From assembly GCA_003162335.1 (NCBI GenBank), contig PMMG01000016.1, forward strand, positions 1 through 35,099: 35,099 bases of DNA. The letters are read 5' to 3'. Every line of letters starts with the position of its first letter. Position 1 is the stretch's first letter. The notes beneath the pieces were generated by a model. That model did not search any database and was not told where the DNA came from. It worked only from the letters and a program-made list of their open reading frames with translations. Made by a program: the position numbers and the translations under genes. The DNA is from Dehalococcoidia bacterium. GTDB lineage: Bacteria; Chloroflexota; Dehalococcoidia; Dehalococcoidales; Fen-1064. Shown piece after piece: positions 17,267 through 25,169 of this stretch.

Positions 17267-18202
17267 TTAAATAATCAGCTTTCTGATCTCGTGGATCGCC
17301 AGCGCCTCTGCGGCGGTAAAACGCAGGAATTTAGTGATCTCCAGTATTTCATCATCCGTCAGGCGGTACGTCAACAGTCCCAGGTAAAAATCGGGGGTAG
17401 CCCGACCGGAATCACGGGCGGTCTGGAATCTATCGGCCAGCCAGTCATCGGCTTTTAGTGAAGTATGCAATTCCTGTAAAGCGCCCAGTTCATCGGCACG
17501 CGCCAAAACTTTTTCCGGTTGCTGTTCTTTCAATACCAGTTCCAGTTCATGCCTGAGGCGGAATCCGCCGACGGTCTTCATTTGCTTTACATTGCGTTTC
17601 AGTAACTGCAAAGTATCCGGTTCGATCTGGAAACCCAGCCGCTGCTCATAGCGGATCGCCCGCCAGATACGGGTGGCATCATCGACAAAACTGTTTCCAT
17701 GCAGTACCCGGATGTATTTTTTCCCCAGGTCTTTCATCCCGCCGTAGCGGTCATATAATTCTCCGTAATGGGCAGGGCTCAGGCCAACAGCCATCGCGTT
17801 TACCGTAAAATCACGGCGGAAAAGGTCGGTTTTGATCGTGCCGGGAGTAACCAATGGCAAAGCGCCGGGTCGGGCATAAGTTTCCGTGCGGGCCGTCGCA
17901 AAATCAACCGTCCATTTATCCAACGCGATTTTCGCGGTATTAAACATCTTGTGGGTAGTCAGTTTCCCGCCCGCTTTTTCGACGAAATCCGTAGCCAGCG
18001 CAACAGCATCGCCTTCCACCACCAGATCGATATCAAAATTTCCGTTGGCCTGCCCCAGCAGCAGGTCGCGGACGATCCCGCCCACCAGGTACAGCGGCAG
18101 ATTTTTACTCTCCGCAATGGCTGTCGCCTTTTTGATCAGCGCGATGGCCTCGGCGGGCAGGCTTCTTTCAATTTTTTCGGCCAGATTGATCTGTTTCGGC
18201 AT
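17267..18202 (-). CDS. CCA-adding/poly(A) polymerase family nucleotidyltransferase
   Basis: A class II tRNA nucleotidyltransferase-type protein of 311 residues that would add or repair the 3' CCA of tRNAs. It has the head-domain motifs LYLVGGIVRDLLLG, the metal-binding DxD in NFDIDLVVEGDA, RRDFTVNAMAVGL, and the neck-region DDATRIWRAIRYEQRLGF. It is shorter than many family members and shows no HD domain, so repair phosphatase activity is not expected. It could be full CCA-adding or a CC- or A-adding half enzyme; sequence alone does not decide. The ATG start gives MPKQINLAEKIE. Confidence 0.85.
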   Translation of the reverse strand: MPKQINLAEKIERSLPAEAIALIKKATAIAESKNLPLYLVGGIVRDLLLGQANGNFDIDLVVEGDAVALATDFVEKAGGKLTTHKMFNTAKIALDKWTVDFATARTETYARPGALPLVTPGTIKTDLFRRDFTVNAMAVGLSPAHYGELYDRYGGMKDLGKKYIRVLHGNSFVDDATRIWRAIRYEQRLGFQIEPDTLQLLKRNVKQMKTVGGFRLRHELELVLKEQQPEKVLARADELGALQELHTSLKADDWLADRFQTARDSGRATPDFYLGLLTYRLTDDEILEITKFLRFTAAEALAIHEIRKLII

Positions 18203-18812
18203 TTGTCCACACTAAATAATTTTCTCTATCTTACCATAACGGCGCATTGCCATTCCCGCGAAGGCAGGAATACAGTAATCTATCGTCTCGCTATCTGGAT
18301 TAGTAGCACAGGCCTCCGCGCCTGTGAGCTATTAATTCCCCTTCTTTTCATCGTCATTGCTAGTGTAGCGCATCAATCTCCGAGAAGGGAGATTTACCAA
18401 TCGCAGCTCAAGCAAGGCTTGAGTTAGAGGGGCGCAGCCCCTCTAAGCAACTTCCTCTTCCCATGCGGGAAGAGATTGAAAGATGGGGCGTTGTGATTGT
18501 ATTACCGTTGCAAAACAAAAATGGACTTCAATATAATAAACATATTCTACACTCTTCGGGAAGTATATGTGCGAACAATATCCCCGTTCTAAAATGCCCA
18601 TGCTAAAAGTTTGCTTGACAAAGAGACGATAATTTCAGAATCGCCTGCTCAGAGCACTTGCGACTGTAGTTTGCCGTCACCCATAAAGGATGACAACCCA
18701 CCCCACTAAAATCACATCCCTCCATAACATTATCAACTAGAATATACTTGTAACGCACTGCCAAATATAGTAGCCTGAATACTGCCATACCCTGACCGCA
18801 AAGGAATCATAA
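18203..18812. other. 610-bp divergent intergenic region
   Basis: No gene was found. It contains a two-hairpin repeat (18412-18497), a hairpin-like phrase 'cacaggcctccgcgcctgtg' near 18307, and a decayed family B fragment near 18350. An imperfect inverted repeat TTGCCGTCA ... GGATGACAA sits near 18670-18695. The cca and copA promoters must lie here. I found no clear CsoR- or CopY-type operator upstream of copA. Confidence 0.5.
18412..18497 (+). repeat. two-hairpin element, family D copy 1
   Basis: Hairpin 1 is TTAGAGGGGC-GCA-GCCCCTCTAA (18424-18446). Hairpin 2 is CTCTTCCC-ATGC-GGGAAGAG. The tail is 'gatggggcgttgtg', with 'aatataataaacatattct' further on. The same order occurs at 28869-28955. 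Confidence 0.75.
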
Positions 18813-21293
18813 ATGTCGAACAAACCCGGATCGGAGAAAACAACCAAAGCCAGCATCCCCATCACGGGGATGACCTGTACTACCTGCGCCGTTACCATCG
18901 AGAAAGGCCTGGCAGAAACCCCCGGCGTAGAGAAGGCCGCAGTTAATTTCGGTTCGGAAAAAGCCACAATAGCATATAACCCGGATAAAGTCAGCCTGGA
19001 GCAAATCAAGGAAACCATCTCCGGATTAGGCTATGCAGTCGCCACCCAAAAATCCATTTACCTCGTCACCGGCATGATGTGCGCCACTTGCGTACAGCAT
19101 GTGGAAGAAGCGCTGAAAAGCGTGCCCGGCGTGGTCTCGGCCGTCGTCAACCTGGGTTCGGAAAAAGCTACTGTTGAATACCTGCCGGGTGTCACCTATG
19201 CGGATTTGAAAAAAGCCGTCGCGGATGCCGGTTATGAACTGGGCGCGGAATTAAAAGCCCTTGAAGATGTCAGCGCGACAGCGCAGCGCGAAGTCCGCAA
19301 AATCCGGAACCGGTTTATTTTTGCCGCGATTCTAACCGTTCCAATTGTTATTATGATGCTCACCCCGACCTTTAAAGGCATGGAATATTTGCTCTGGGCG
19401 CTGGCCACACCGGTGCAGTTCTGGGCCGGCTGGCGTTTTTACAAAGGGGCCTGGGGCGCGCTCCGGCACCGCACCACCGATATGAATACGCTCATCGCCG
19501 TGGGGACTTCCGCGGCTTATCTTTACAGCGTGGTTGCCACGCTGTTCCCTTCACTATTCACCTCCAATGGCTTGAAGGCGAATGTCTATTTCGATACTTC
19601 CTCGGCGATTATCACCCTGATCCTGCTGGGACGGTACCTGGAAGCCCGCGCCAAAGGCCGGACCTCGGAAGCCATTAAAAAACTGATCGGACTGCAGCCG
19701 AAAACCGCCGTTGTGGTACGGGACGGCCAGGAACAGCAAATTCCTATCGATGCAGTGCTCACCGGCGACCTCGTGCTGGTCAAACCCGGCGAGCGCGTGC
19801 CGGTCGACGGCATCCTGCGCGAGGGCTATTCGAGCCTGGACGAATCGATGATCACCGGTGAAAGCATCCCCGTCGAAAAGAAACCGGGGGATGAGGTCAT
19901 CGGCGCTACGATCAATAAGACCGGCAGCTTCCGGTTCGAGGCTACCAAAATCGGCAAAGATACCACGCTGGCGCGCATCGTCCGGCTGGTGGAAGAAGCG
20001 CAGGGCAGCAAAGCCCCGGTGCAAAGACTGGCCGATGTCATCGCCAGCTATTTCGTCCCGATCGTCATCAGCATCGCCGTGATTACTTTCCTTGTCTGGT
20101 TTTTTGCCGGTCCGTCGCCGTCATTAACCTACGCCTTCCTCAACTTCGTGGCAGTGCTGGTTATTGCCTGCCCCTGTGCATTGGGTCTGGCCACACCCAC
20201 CGCGATCATTGTCGGCACCGGCAAAGGGGCTGAATACGGCATCCTCATCCGCAGCGCCGAAACACTGGAAAAAGCGCATAAAATCAACGCCGTCCTTTTA
20301 GACAAGACCGGCACTTTGACGCTGGGAAAACCGGCAGTCACGGATGTTATTCCCGCGGCGGGTTTTACCGAAGCGGAAATCCTGCGTCTGGCCGCCTCCG
20401 CCGAAAAGAACTCCGAGCACTCACTGGCTGAAGCAATCGTCAAAGCAGCGGCAGTGAAAGGTCTGGAGCTTTCACCCGCGACCGAGTTTAATGCCATGCC
20501 CGGCTTCGGCATCGAAGCAATGGTGGAAGGTAAAAAACTGTTGTTGGGCAATTTGAAATTGACACAGGAACACAATCTGGTTTTAGGCCAGCAGGAAGTG
20601 CGCGCCAATGAACTGTGGTATGAAGGTAAAACCGTTATGTTCGTCGGCATCGACGGACAGGCTGCAGGCTTGATCGCGCTGGCCGATACCATCAAGCCCG
20701 ACGCTGTTTATGTCGTCAAACAATTGCAAAAGATGGGTATCGAAGTGGCAATGGTCACCGGCGATAATCAGCGCACCGCCGAGGCGATCTCCAAACAGGC
20801 CGGAATCGAGCGCGTTTTTGCGGATGTCCTGCCGGAACATAAAGCCGACGAAGTGAAAAAACTGCAGGCAGAAGGTAAGGTCGTCGCAATGGTCGGCGAC
20901 GGCATCAACGACGCCCCTGCTTTAGCCCAGGCGGATGTCGGTATCGCCATCGGCACCGGCACGGATGTTGCCATGGAAACCGGCGATATTACGCTAATCC
21001 GCGGCGAATTAAGCGGTATCCCCACCGCGATTGCCTTGAGCAAACGCACGCTGCGCACAATCCGCCAGAACCTCTTCTGGGCATTTGCCTATAACGTCAT
21101 CCTGATTCCGGTTGCCGCCGGTATTTTATACCTTGTCTTCAGAAATAATCCGGTGCCTTCCGGCCTCCATTTTATTCTCGGCGACCGCGGCTTTTTAAAC
21201 CCGATCATGGCCGCAGCAGCGATGGCTTTAAGCTCCATCACCGTCGTCACCAATTCCCTGCGCCTCCGCACCTTCAAACATGTTAAGGCTTAA
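18813..21293 (+). CDS. copA: copper-exporting P1B-type ATPase, two HMA domains
   Basis: An 826-residue heavy-metal P-type ATPase that exports Cu(I) from the cytoplasm. It has two N-terminal HMA domains with GMTCTTC (Cys22, Cys25) and GMMCATC (about 90-93). The actuator loop carries TGESIPVEK. The intramembrane Cu site is CPC (Cys453-Pro-Cys455), the phosphorylation motif is DKTGTLT (Asp497), and the hinge is [12 protein letters not shown]. The MxxxS-type residues near the C-terminus ([17 protein letters not shown]) also fit Cu(I) specificity (P1B-1). It stands alone, without a CsoR regulator or CopZ chaperone adjacent. The ATG start has only a weak ribosome-binding site (AAAGGAATCATAA). Confidence 0.95.
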   Translation: MSNKPGSEKTTKASIPITGMTCTTCAVTIEKGLAETPGVEKAAVNFGSEKATIAYNPDKVSLEQIKETISGLGYAVATQKSIYLVTGMMCATCVQHVEEALKSVPGVVSAVVNLGSEKATVEYLPGVTYADLKKAVADAGYELGAELKALEDVSATAQREVRKIRNRFIFAAILTVPIVIMMLTPTFKGMEYLLWALATPVQFWAGWRFYKGAWGALRHRTTDMNTLIAVGTSAAYLYSVVATLFPSLFTSNGLKANVYFDTSSAIITLILLGRYLEARAKGRTSEAIKKLIGLQPKTAVVVRDGQEQQIPIDAVLTGDLVLVKPGERVPVDGILREGYSSLDESMITGESIPVEKKPGDEVIGATINKTGSFRFEATKIGKDTTLARIVRLVEEAQGSKAPVQRLADVIASYFVPIVISIAVITFLVWFFAGPSPSLTYAFLNFVAVLVIACPCALGLATPTAIIVGTGKGAEYGILIRSAETLEKAHKINAVLLDKTGTLTLGKPAVTDVIPAAGFTEAEILRLAASAEKNSEHSLAEAIVKAAAVKGLELSPATEFNAMPGFGIEAMVEGKKLLLGNLKLTQEHNLVLGQQEVRANELWYEGKTVMFVGIDGQAAGLIALADTIKPDAVYVVKQLQKMGIEVAMVTGDNQRTAEAISKQAGIERVFADVLPEHKADEVKKLQAEGKVVAMVGDGINDAPALAQADVGIAIGTGTDVAMETGDITLIRGELSGIPTAIALSKRTLRTIRQNLFWAFAYNVILIPVAAGILYLVFRNNPVPSGLHFILGDRGFLNPIMAAAAMALSSITVVTNSLRLRTFKHVKA

Positions 21294-21307
21294 CCTGTTC
21301 GCTCACC

Positions 21308-21362
21308 GTCATTGCGAGGAACGAAGCAATCTCAGGGAGGCGGGGTATTCAATCCCAGACCG
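21308..21362 (+). repeat. intergenic repeat family B, copy 2
   Basis: Nearly identical over 54 bases to 3808-3861: 'attgcgaggaacgaagcaat' then 'ctcagggaggcggggtattc'. Confidence 0.8.
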
Positions 21363-21487
21363 TCATACCGTCGACAACCGGTATCCAATTCTATTATTTT
21401 TTAATATTTGAATTTGCTTGGGATTTGGTGTTTGGAACTTGGAATTTAATATCTGTAAAGTGTGTGCAGCCCACAAGAAGCAATTCT

Positions 21488-21695
21488 GAGATTGTCCGAA
21501 AAATACCTATTGTAAGAAATTCATATGGATTCCTCCCGCGCTTCCTTTTGGAAATTGATATGAGTGAGGGACCTGCGGCGATCAAGTCGGGAATGACAAG
21601 TCGTGAATATTCTATTACAGTGAAACTGTAATAGAATATTTGTTTTTGTCATTGTCGGGCTTGACCCGACAATCCAGGATATTTCAGACAGCCTC
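21488..21695 (+). repeat. palindromic MITE-like element, copy 2 (with insertion)
   Basis: 208 bp bounded by gagattgtccgaaaaata and atttcagacagcctc. About 45 bp of extra sequence interrupts the left arm near 21532-21580. The central hairpin is attacag / ctgtaat where other copies have attccag / ctggaat, so a pair has changed on both sides and pairing is kept. Confidence 0.8.
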
Positions 21696-21966
21696 ATAAG
21701 ATACTTACCAAATAATGTATTAAGGCCACAGTACTTTTTTGTAATCAATTACATCAAAATGTGGGAAGTGATTATTTCAACTAACTGCAGACCTCGGAGG
21801 GATTTTATTGATAAAAGTGGCACAGGCTTCTGCGCCAATAGTAATGGTGACTTAACATATAAATAACTGCAATAATTCCCTTGATTAAACACCTGAAATA
21901 CGTTATATTGATCTGAAAAGAACTATTCCGGAGAGATATAATGACCGGTAATAAAGGGGGCAAAGA

Positions 21967-22773
21967 GTGTTTGAAATCATCAACTCACCCTGGACAAAAA
22001 CAATCATGCGTCCCTTACTTAACAAAGACTTGGGGGCAGGATACAAAAGCCCTTCCCAAAAAATCAGAGTGTTAACCGAAGAATGGGTTGGCGAGGAAGT
22101 TTTTTGTCCATCTTGCGGCGCATGTATCAACAGATACGAGCATAATCGTCCCGTTGCCGACTTCTACTGTCCCATCTGTAAAGAAGAATATGAACGCAAA
22201 AGTAAGAGAAAAAGTTTTGGCAGTAAGATTGTAGATGGAGCTTTTGAGACTGCCATTGAACGATTAAAAGGCAACCTTAATCCTAATTTATTCTTATTGG
22301 CTTATAACCCGCAGAATTATGAGGTCTTGAATTTCTGCGTCATACCAAAGTATTTCTTTGTTCCCCAGACAGTAGAAAAACGTAAACCACTTACTAAAAC
22401 TGCACGCAGAGCTGGCTGGGTTGGTTGTAATTTTGTCCTAGACAGTATTCCACAAACGGCGAGAATATTCTACATCAAAGATAAGGTTCAATTGCCCTAT
22501 AAAGGCATATTAGAGCATTGGAAGAAAACACTGTTTTTGAAGGAAGAACCAAGACTTGGGGAGCGAGGCTGGATAATAGATATCATGAATTGCATCGATA
22601 AGCTTGGTATGAAGGAATTCTCACTTGCTGATGTTTATGTTTTCGAAAAGGAGTTGTATATAAAACACCCACATAACCTCCATATACGAGACAAGATCAG
22701 ACAACAACTGCAGATATTGAGAGATAGTGGCTATTTAGAATTTCTGGGACGAGGAAGGTATCGAAGAACGTAA
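21967..22773 (+). CDS. DpnI-type methyl-directed restriction endonuclease
   Basis: A 268-residue homologue of DpnI (DpnC), the Type IIM enzyme that cleaves GATC only when adenine is methylated. Aligned from memory with pneumococcal DpnI, the match runs almost end to end: SPSQKIRVLTEEWV, a zinc site CPSCG...CPIC, NRPVADFYC, TARRAGWVGCN, and a C-terminal winged helix ending IRQQLQILRDSGYLEF and GRGRYR. The PD-(D/E)xK residues are present as Asp65, Glu76 and Lys78 (DpnI Asp53, Glu64, Lys66). The start is GTG at 21967 behind a GGGGG tract; ATG at 22006 is an alternative. Base composition is visibly more AT-rich than its neighbours, suggesting horizontal gain. No methyltransferase accompanies it, as expected for this type. 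Confidence 0.93.
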   Translation: MFEIINSPWTKTIMRPLLNKDLGAGYKSPSQKIRVLTEEWVGEEVFCPSCGACINRYEHNRPVADFYCPICKEEYERKSKRKSFGSKIVDGAFETAIERLKGNLNPNLFLLAYNPQNYEVLNFCVIPKYFFVPQTVEKRKPLTKTARRAGWVGCNFVLDSIPQTARIFYIKDKVQLPYKGILEHWKKTLFLKEEPRLGERGWIIDIMNCIDKLGMKEFSLADVYVFEKELYIKHPHNLHIRDKIRQQLQILRDSGYLEFLGRGRYRRT

Positions 22774-23033
22774 TGAGAGAATATATTTTTCTTACATCCG
22801 AAGGCACAACATTTCAGCCTGATAGCACCAGTTCAGAGCCTGATATTGAAAATATGCAAGTAATAGGCTTTGTTGGCGGCGATACAGTTCAAGACGCCGT
22901 GATAAGGTTGGTTGAGCTAAATGAGTACTTAGCCAACACGAATTTCGATGAAATCTTCGCAATTTCGCTTGCAGATGACCACCGGGAATACTTCTCTCTG
23001 AGAGATATCTTACGGAAATCTGGTGGCACTTGA
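22773..23033 (+). CDS. small protein of unknown function, downstream of dpnI-like gene
   Basis: 86 residues, acidic, with no membrane segment: MREYIFLTSEGTTFQPDS, then EPDIENMQVIGFVGGDTVQDAV and a helical C-terminal half ending REYFSLRDILRKSGGT. Its ATG overlaps the stop of the endonuclease gene (TAATG), so the two are translationally coupled. It is not obviously the DpnD protein of the pneumococcal DpnI locus, though the position is the same. I cannot assign a function. A role linked to the endonuclease is suggested only by context. Confidence 0.65.
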   Translation: MREYIFLTSEGTTFQPDSTSSEPDIENMQVIGFVGGDTVQDAVIRLVELNEYLANTNFDEIFAISLADDHREYFSLRDILRKSGGT

Positions 23034-23111
23034 TACGTGATTTAGATACAAATGCCCGAAAAAGCAGGAGCAACTTGTTTTTGGAAACTCTGGAGGGAAG
23101 GAGAACCTACA

Positions 23112-23411
23112 ATGAGAGCTTGGGTAAATGGTATCGAATGTCGGTTTTTCTATGATGAGGTTATTTCGGATGAGAAAGCACCTGATGGTTATTCTTATCG
23201 ATATTACCTGAGACACGATGAAGACAACTGGATTAAACCGATAAGCATAGAACCGCATGTATTTGTTAACTTTTTTGGCACGGTATTTATGAAAGACCAA
23301 TTGGAATTTGATAAAAACAGGTATATTGATGTAAACAAATTTAAATTCGAAGGGAAATATGTTGTCTTTGGAATACGAAAAACAGCGACGAACAAAATGC
23401 TGGGAATATAA
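23112..23411 (+). CDS. small protein of unknown function in the accessory patch
   Basis: 99 residues starting MRAWVNGIECRFFYDEVISD, with SYRYYLRHDEDNWIKPISIE and HVFVNFFGTVFM in the middle. It looks like a compact beta-rich soluble protein. The ATG at 23112 is chosen because AAGGAG sits about 8 bases before it; an in-frame ATG at 23052 would add 20 residues without a ribosome-binding site. It follows the 86-residue gene by 78 bases on the same strand and shares its AT-rich composition. I do not recognise a family. It converges on trxB with 26 bases between stops. Confidence 0.62.
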   Translation: MRAWVNGIECRFFYDEVISDEKAPDGYSYRYYLRHDEDNWIKPISIEPHVFVNFFGTVFMKDQLEFDKNRYIDVNKFKFEGKYVVFGIRKTATNKMLGI

Positions 23412-23437
23412 TAGCCATCTCGTTTTTAAACAACATT

Positions 23438-24352
23438 CTATCCCTTCATTCTCTGCAAATACTTGTGTGCCTGCAGCGCCGCTTTGGCGCCTTCCCCGGC
23501 CGCTATGACAATCTGCTTTTCCGGCACGTTCGTCACGTCCCCCGCAGCAAAAAGCCCGGGTATTTCTGTCTCGCAGGAGCAATTGACCGGCACCTCGCCG
23601 CTGTGATTCAGCTTCAATAAATCCTTGACCATATCGGAGTTCGGCGCCAACCCGATTTCGATGAACACCCCGGTATCATCCAGCTGGCGGCTTTCCCCCG
23701 TTTTCATGTTTTTCACCACGATACCGTCTACGAGACCCATGCCCAGCACTTTTTCCGTCTGGTATTCCGTATAAATAGTCAAATTTTTGGCTTCTGCCAG
23801 TTTCTCGATCATGATTGCGTCGCCGGAAAGCGGCGTGACTGAGACCATGTCCACGTGCTCCGCGATTTTCACCATATCCAACGCCGCCTCGATCGCCGAA
23901 TTGCCGCCGCCGATCACCGCCACTTTTTGTCCGGCAAAGATCGGACCGTCACAGATCGCGCAGTAAGTAACGCCGCGCCCGGTCAATTCCATTTCGCCTT
24001 CCACATTCAGCCGCCGCGGTCGTTTTCCGGAGGCCAGTAGCACCACTTTACCCTGGTATGCTTCCCCCGCTTCGCACACAACCTCGAAACCACCCTCGAT
24101 CTTCTTGATCTGTTTTACTTTAGGACCGATTTTTTTAGCGATCGGAAACTGCTCGACCTGCTGCTGGAATTTGGCGATCAGGTCGCGCCCTTCGATGAAC
24201 TGGTATCCCAGGTAATTCTCGACGCCGCTCGTCCAGTTCACCTGCCCGCCGATATCGCTGGCAATCAACAAAGTGTCAACTCTTTTCCGTGCCGAATAGA
24301 CTGCTGCCGCCATGCCTGCCGGCCCGCCGCCGACGATAATTATTTCGTACAT
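23438..24352 (-). CDS. thioredoxin reductase-like / AhpF-type flavoprotein
   Basis: A 304-residue FAD-dependent disulfide reductase. It has the FAD loop IIIVGGGPAGMAAAVYSARK, the redox-active Cys131-Ala-Ile-Cys134 followed by DGPIF, the pyridine-nucleotide loop VAVIGGGNSAIEAALD, and the C-terminal FAD motif GLFAAGDVTNVPEKQIVIAAGEG. The basic HRRxxxR motif that holds the NADPH 2'-phosphate in classical TrxB is absent (VDMVSVTPLSGDA instead). This and the C-terminal VPEKQI are typical of the AhpF reductase domain, so NADH use is likely (inference). The ATG at 24352 has GGAGG 4 bases upstream; a TTG at 24370 is upstream of that site and unlikely. The UGA-containing glutaredoxin gene lies upstream on the same strand, and the two are probably partners. 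Confidence 0.88.
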   Translation of the reverse strand: MYEIIIVGGGPAGMAAAVYSARKRVDTLLIASDIGGQVNWTSGVENYLGYQFIEGRDLIAKFQQQVEQFPIAKKIGPKVKQIKKIEGGFEVVCEAGEAYQGKVVLLASGKRPRRLNVEGEMELTGRGVTYCAICDGPIFAGQKVAVIGGGNSAIEAALDMVKIAEHVDMVSVTPLSGDAIMIEKLAEAKNLTIYTEYQTEKVLGMGLVDGIVVKNMKTGESRQLDDTGVFIEIGLAPNSDMVKDLLKLNHSGEVPVNCSCETEIPGLFAAGDVTNVPEKQIVIAAGEGAKAALQAHKYLQRMKG

Positions 24353-24392
24353 CAAACCTCCGGGGGTCAAATAATTTATCAGTCAGAATTAT

Positions 24393-24553
24393 GAAGCTGT
24401 CCGAAAATACTATTGGTAGAAATTTATATGGATTCCCGATCAGGTCGGGAATGACAAGTCGTGGATATTCTATTCCAGCAAAACTGGAATGGAATATTCG
24501 TTTTTGTCATTGTCGGGCTTGACCCGACAATCCAGAATATTTCGGACAACCTC
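24393..24553 (+). repeat. palindromic MITE-like element, copy 3
   Basis: 161 bp from gaagctgtccgaaaatac to atttcggacaacctc, nearly identical internally to copy 4 at 25008-25169 and in the same orientation. The central hairpin is attccag-caaaa-ctggaat. It sits between the glutaredoxin and the reductase gene. Confidence 0.85.
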
Positions 24554-24608
24554 ACAAGGTACTTACGAAGTAATGTATCAAGAGAGAATTGCCCTTTAAC
24601 TAATCCAC

Positions 24609-24872
24609 CTATTTCGCCAGTAATTCGTCGATCCTGTCCTTGTTAAACCCTATGATTATTTCTTCCCCGATCATGACTACCGGCACGCCCATTTGCCCGG
24701 ATTTTTGAATCATTTCTTTCGCCTTTTCACGGTCATGCCCGACATCGTAATCCTGGAATTTGACACCTTTACTTGAAAGATACTCTTTCACTCTAAAACA
24801 CCATGGTCAAGTGGTGGTGGAGTATACGGTCACGGGTTTGTGTTCGGGCAATCTGGCGATTTCTTCGGTCAT
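24609..24872 (-). CDS. glutaredoxin-like selenoprotein (UPWC active site, in-frame UGA)
   Basis: An 87-residue glutaredoxin-fold thiol-disulfide oxidoreductase. The ATG at 24872 follows GGAGG by 6 bases. Residues 1-21 are MTEEIARLPEHKPVTVYSTTT, then an in-frame TGA (24807-24809), then PWCFRVKEYLSSKGV and on to the cis-proline loop QMGVPVVMIGEEIIIGFN. The TGA falls exactly at the first cysteine of the CPWC motif, the second cysteine is kept, and the rest of the frame is intact. A bacterial SECIS-like hairpin begins downstream (24767-24798). I therefore read UGA as selenocysteine. The alternatives are a recent nonsense mutation or a sequencing error. Standard gene calling would report only a GTG-started fragment (24609-24791) lacking the active site. 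It probably draws electrons from the AhpF-like reductase downstream. Confidence 0.82.
24767..24798 (-). promoter_or_regulatory. candidate bacterial SECIS hairpin
   Basis: On the mRNA strand a 7-bp stem UGAAAGA / UCUUUCA closes a GUA triloop (24774-24790). A further 5-bp lower stem UUUUA / UAAAG sits below a 3x2 internal loop. The first loop base is G, and 23 bases lie between the UGA and the loop. Both agree with the published bacterial SECIS model (G in the first two loop positions, loop about 16-37 bases from UGA). Confidence 0.7.
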
Positions 24873-24913
24873 TTTCATCCTCCGGTCTAGATTTATCTGA
24901 TACCCTTAGCGTC

Positions 24914-24942
24914 AATATACGTTATTGGTTATAGTAATTCAA
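24914..24942 (-). promoter_or_regulatory. promoter for the glutaredoxin gene
   Basis: On the minus strand TTGAAT, a 17-base spacer, then TATATT. The predicted start of transcription leaves a leader of about 35 bases with GGAGG before the ATG at 24872. A working promoter argues against a dead gene. Confidence 0.55.
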
Positions 24943-25007
24943 GCACATTTTTAATGCAGTGATAAATGTCACTTGAAGGGAGGAAAACCAGAATCACAGT
25001 TAGCCCT

Positions 25008-25169
25008 GAGGCTGTCCGACAATAGCTATTGGAAGAAATTTATATGGATTCCCGATCAGGTCGGGAATGACAAGTCGTGGATATTCTATTCCAGCAAAAC
25101 TGGAATAAAATATTCGTTTTTGTCATTGTCGGGCTTGACCCGACAATCCAGAAGATATTAGACAGCTCC
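25008..25169 (+). repeat. palindromic MITE-like element, copy 4
   Basis: 162 bp from gaggctgtccgacaatag to agatattagacagctcc, in the same orientation as copy 3. With copy 3 it brackets the glutaredoxin gene as direct repeats. Sequence to its right ('agtactttattttgtaatca') resembles sequence right of copy 2. Confidence 0.85.

Larger units (their letters stand above)
21294..21966. other. 673-bp intergenic region between copA and the dpnI-like gene
   Basis: No gene. It holds a family B repeat (21308-21362), AT-rich filler (21398-21455), a fragment similar to the 5' part of family C ('gtgtgtgcagcccacaagaa', near 21460), and MITE-like copy 2 (21488-21695). A right-hand extension (to about 21760) is shared with copies 3 and 4. 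The last 130 bases are plain AT-rich sequence ahead of the accessory genes. Confidence 0.6.

Noticed and set aside
17768-18427. Plus-strand ORF of 219 codons overlapping the nucleotidyltransferase gene
   Set aside because: It is mostly antisense to the conserved head domain and its end runs into repeat sequence.
21425-21631. Small ORFs running through the MITE-like copies and AT filler
   Set aside because: Their translations come from palindromic repeats and change between copies.
21941-22075. Out-of-frame ATG ORF of 44 codons overlapping the start of the dpnI-like gene
   Set aside because: It has no motif and lies within the endonuclease gene start region; a leader peptide is conceivable but unsupported.
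24609-24791. A free-standing 60-residue protein starting at GTG 24791
   Set aside because: It lacks the first beta strand and active site of glutaredoxin. The frame continues upstream through one TGA to a well-placed ATG with GGAGG, so it is the tail of the selenoprotein gene.
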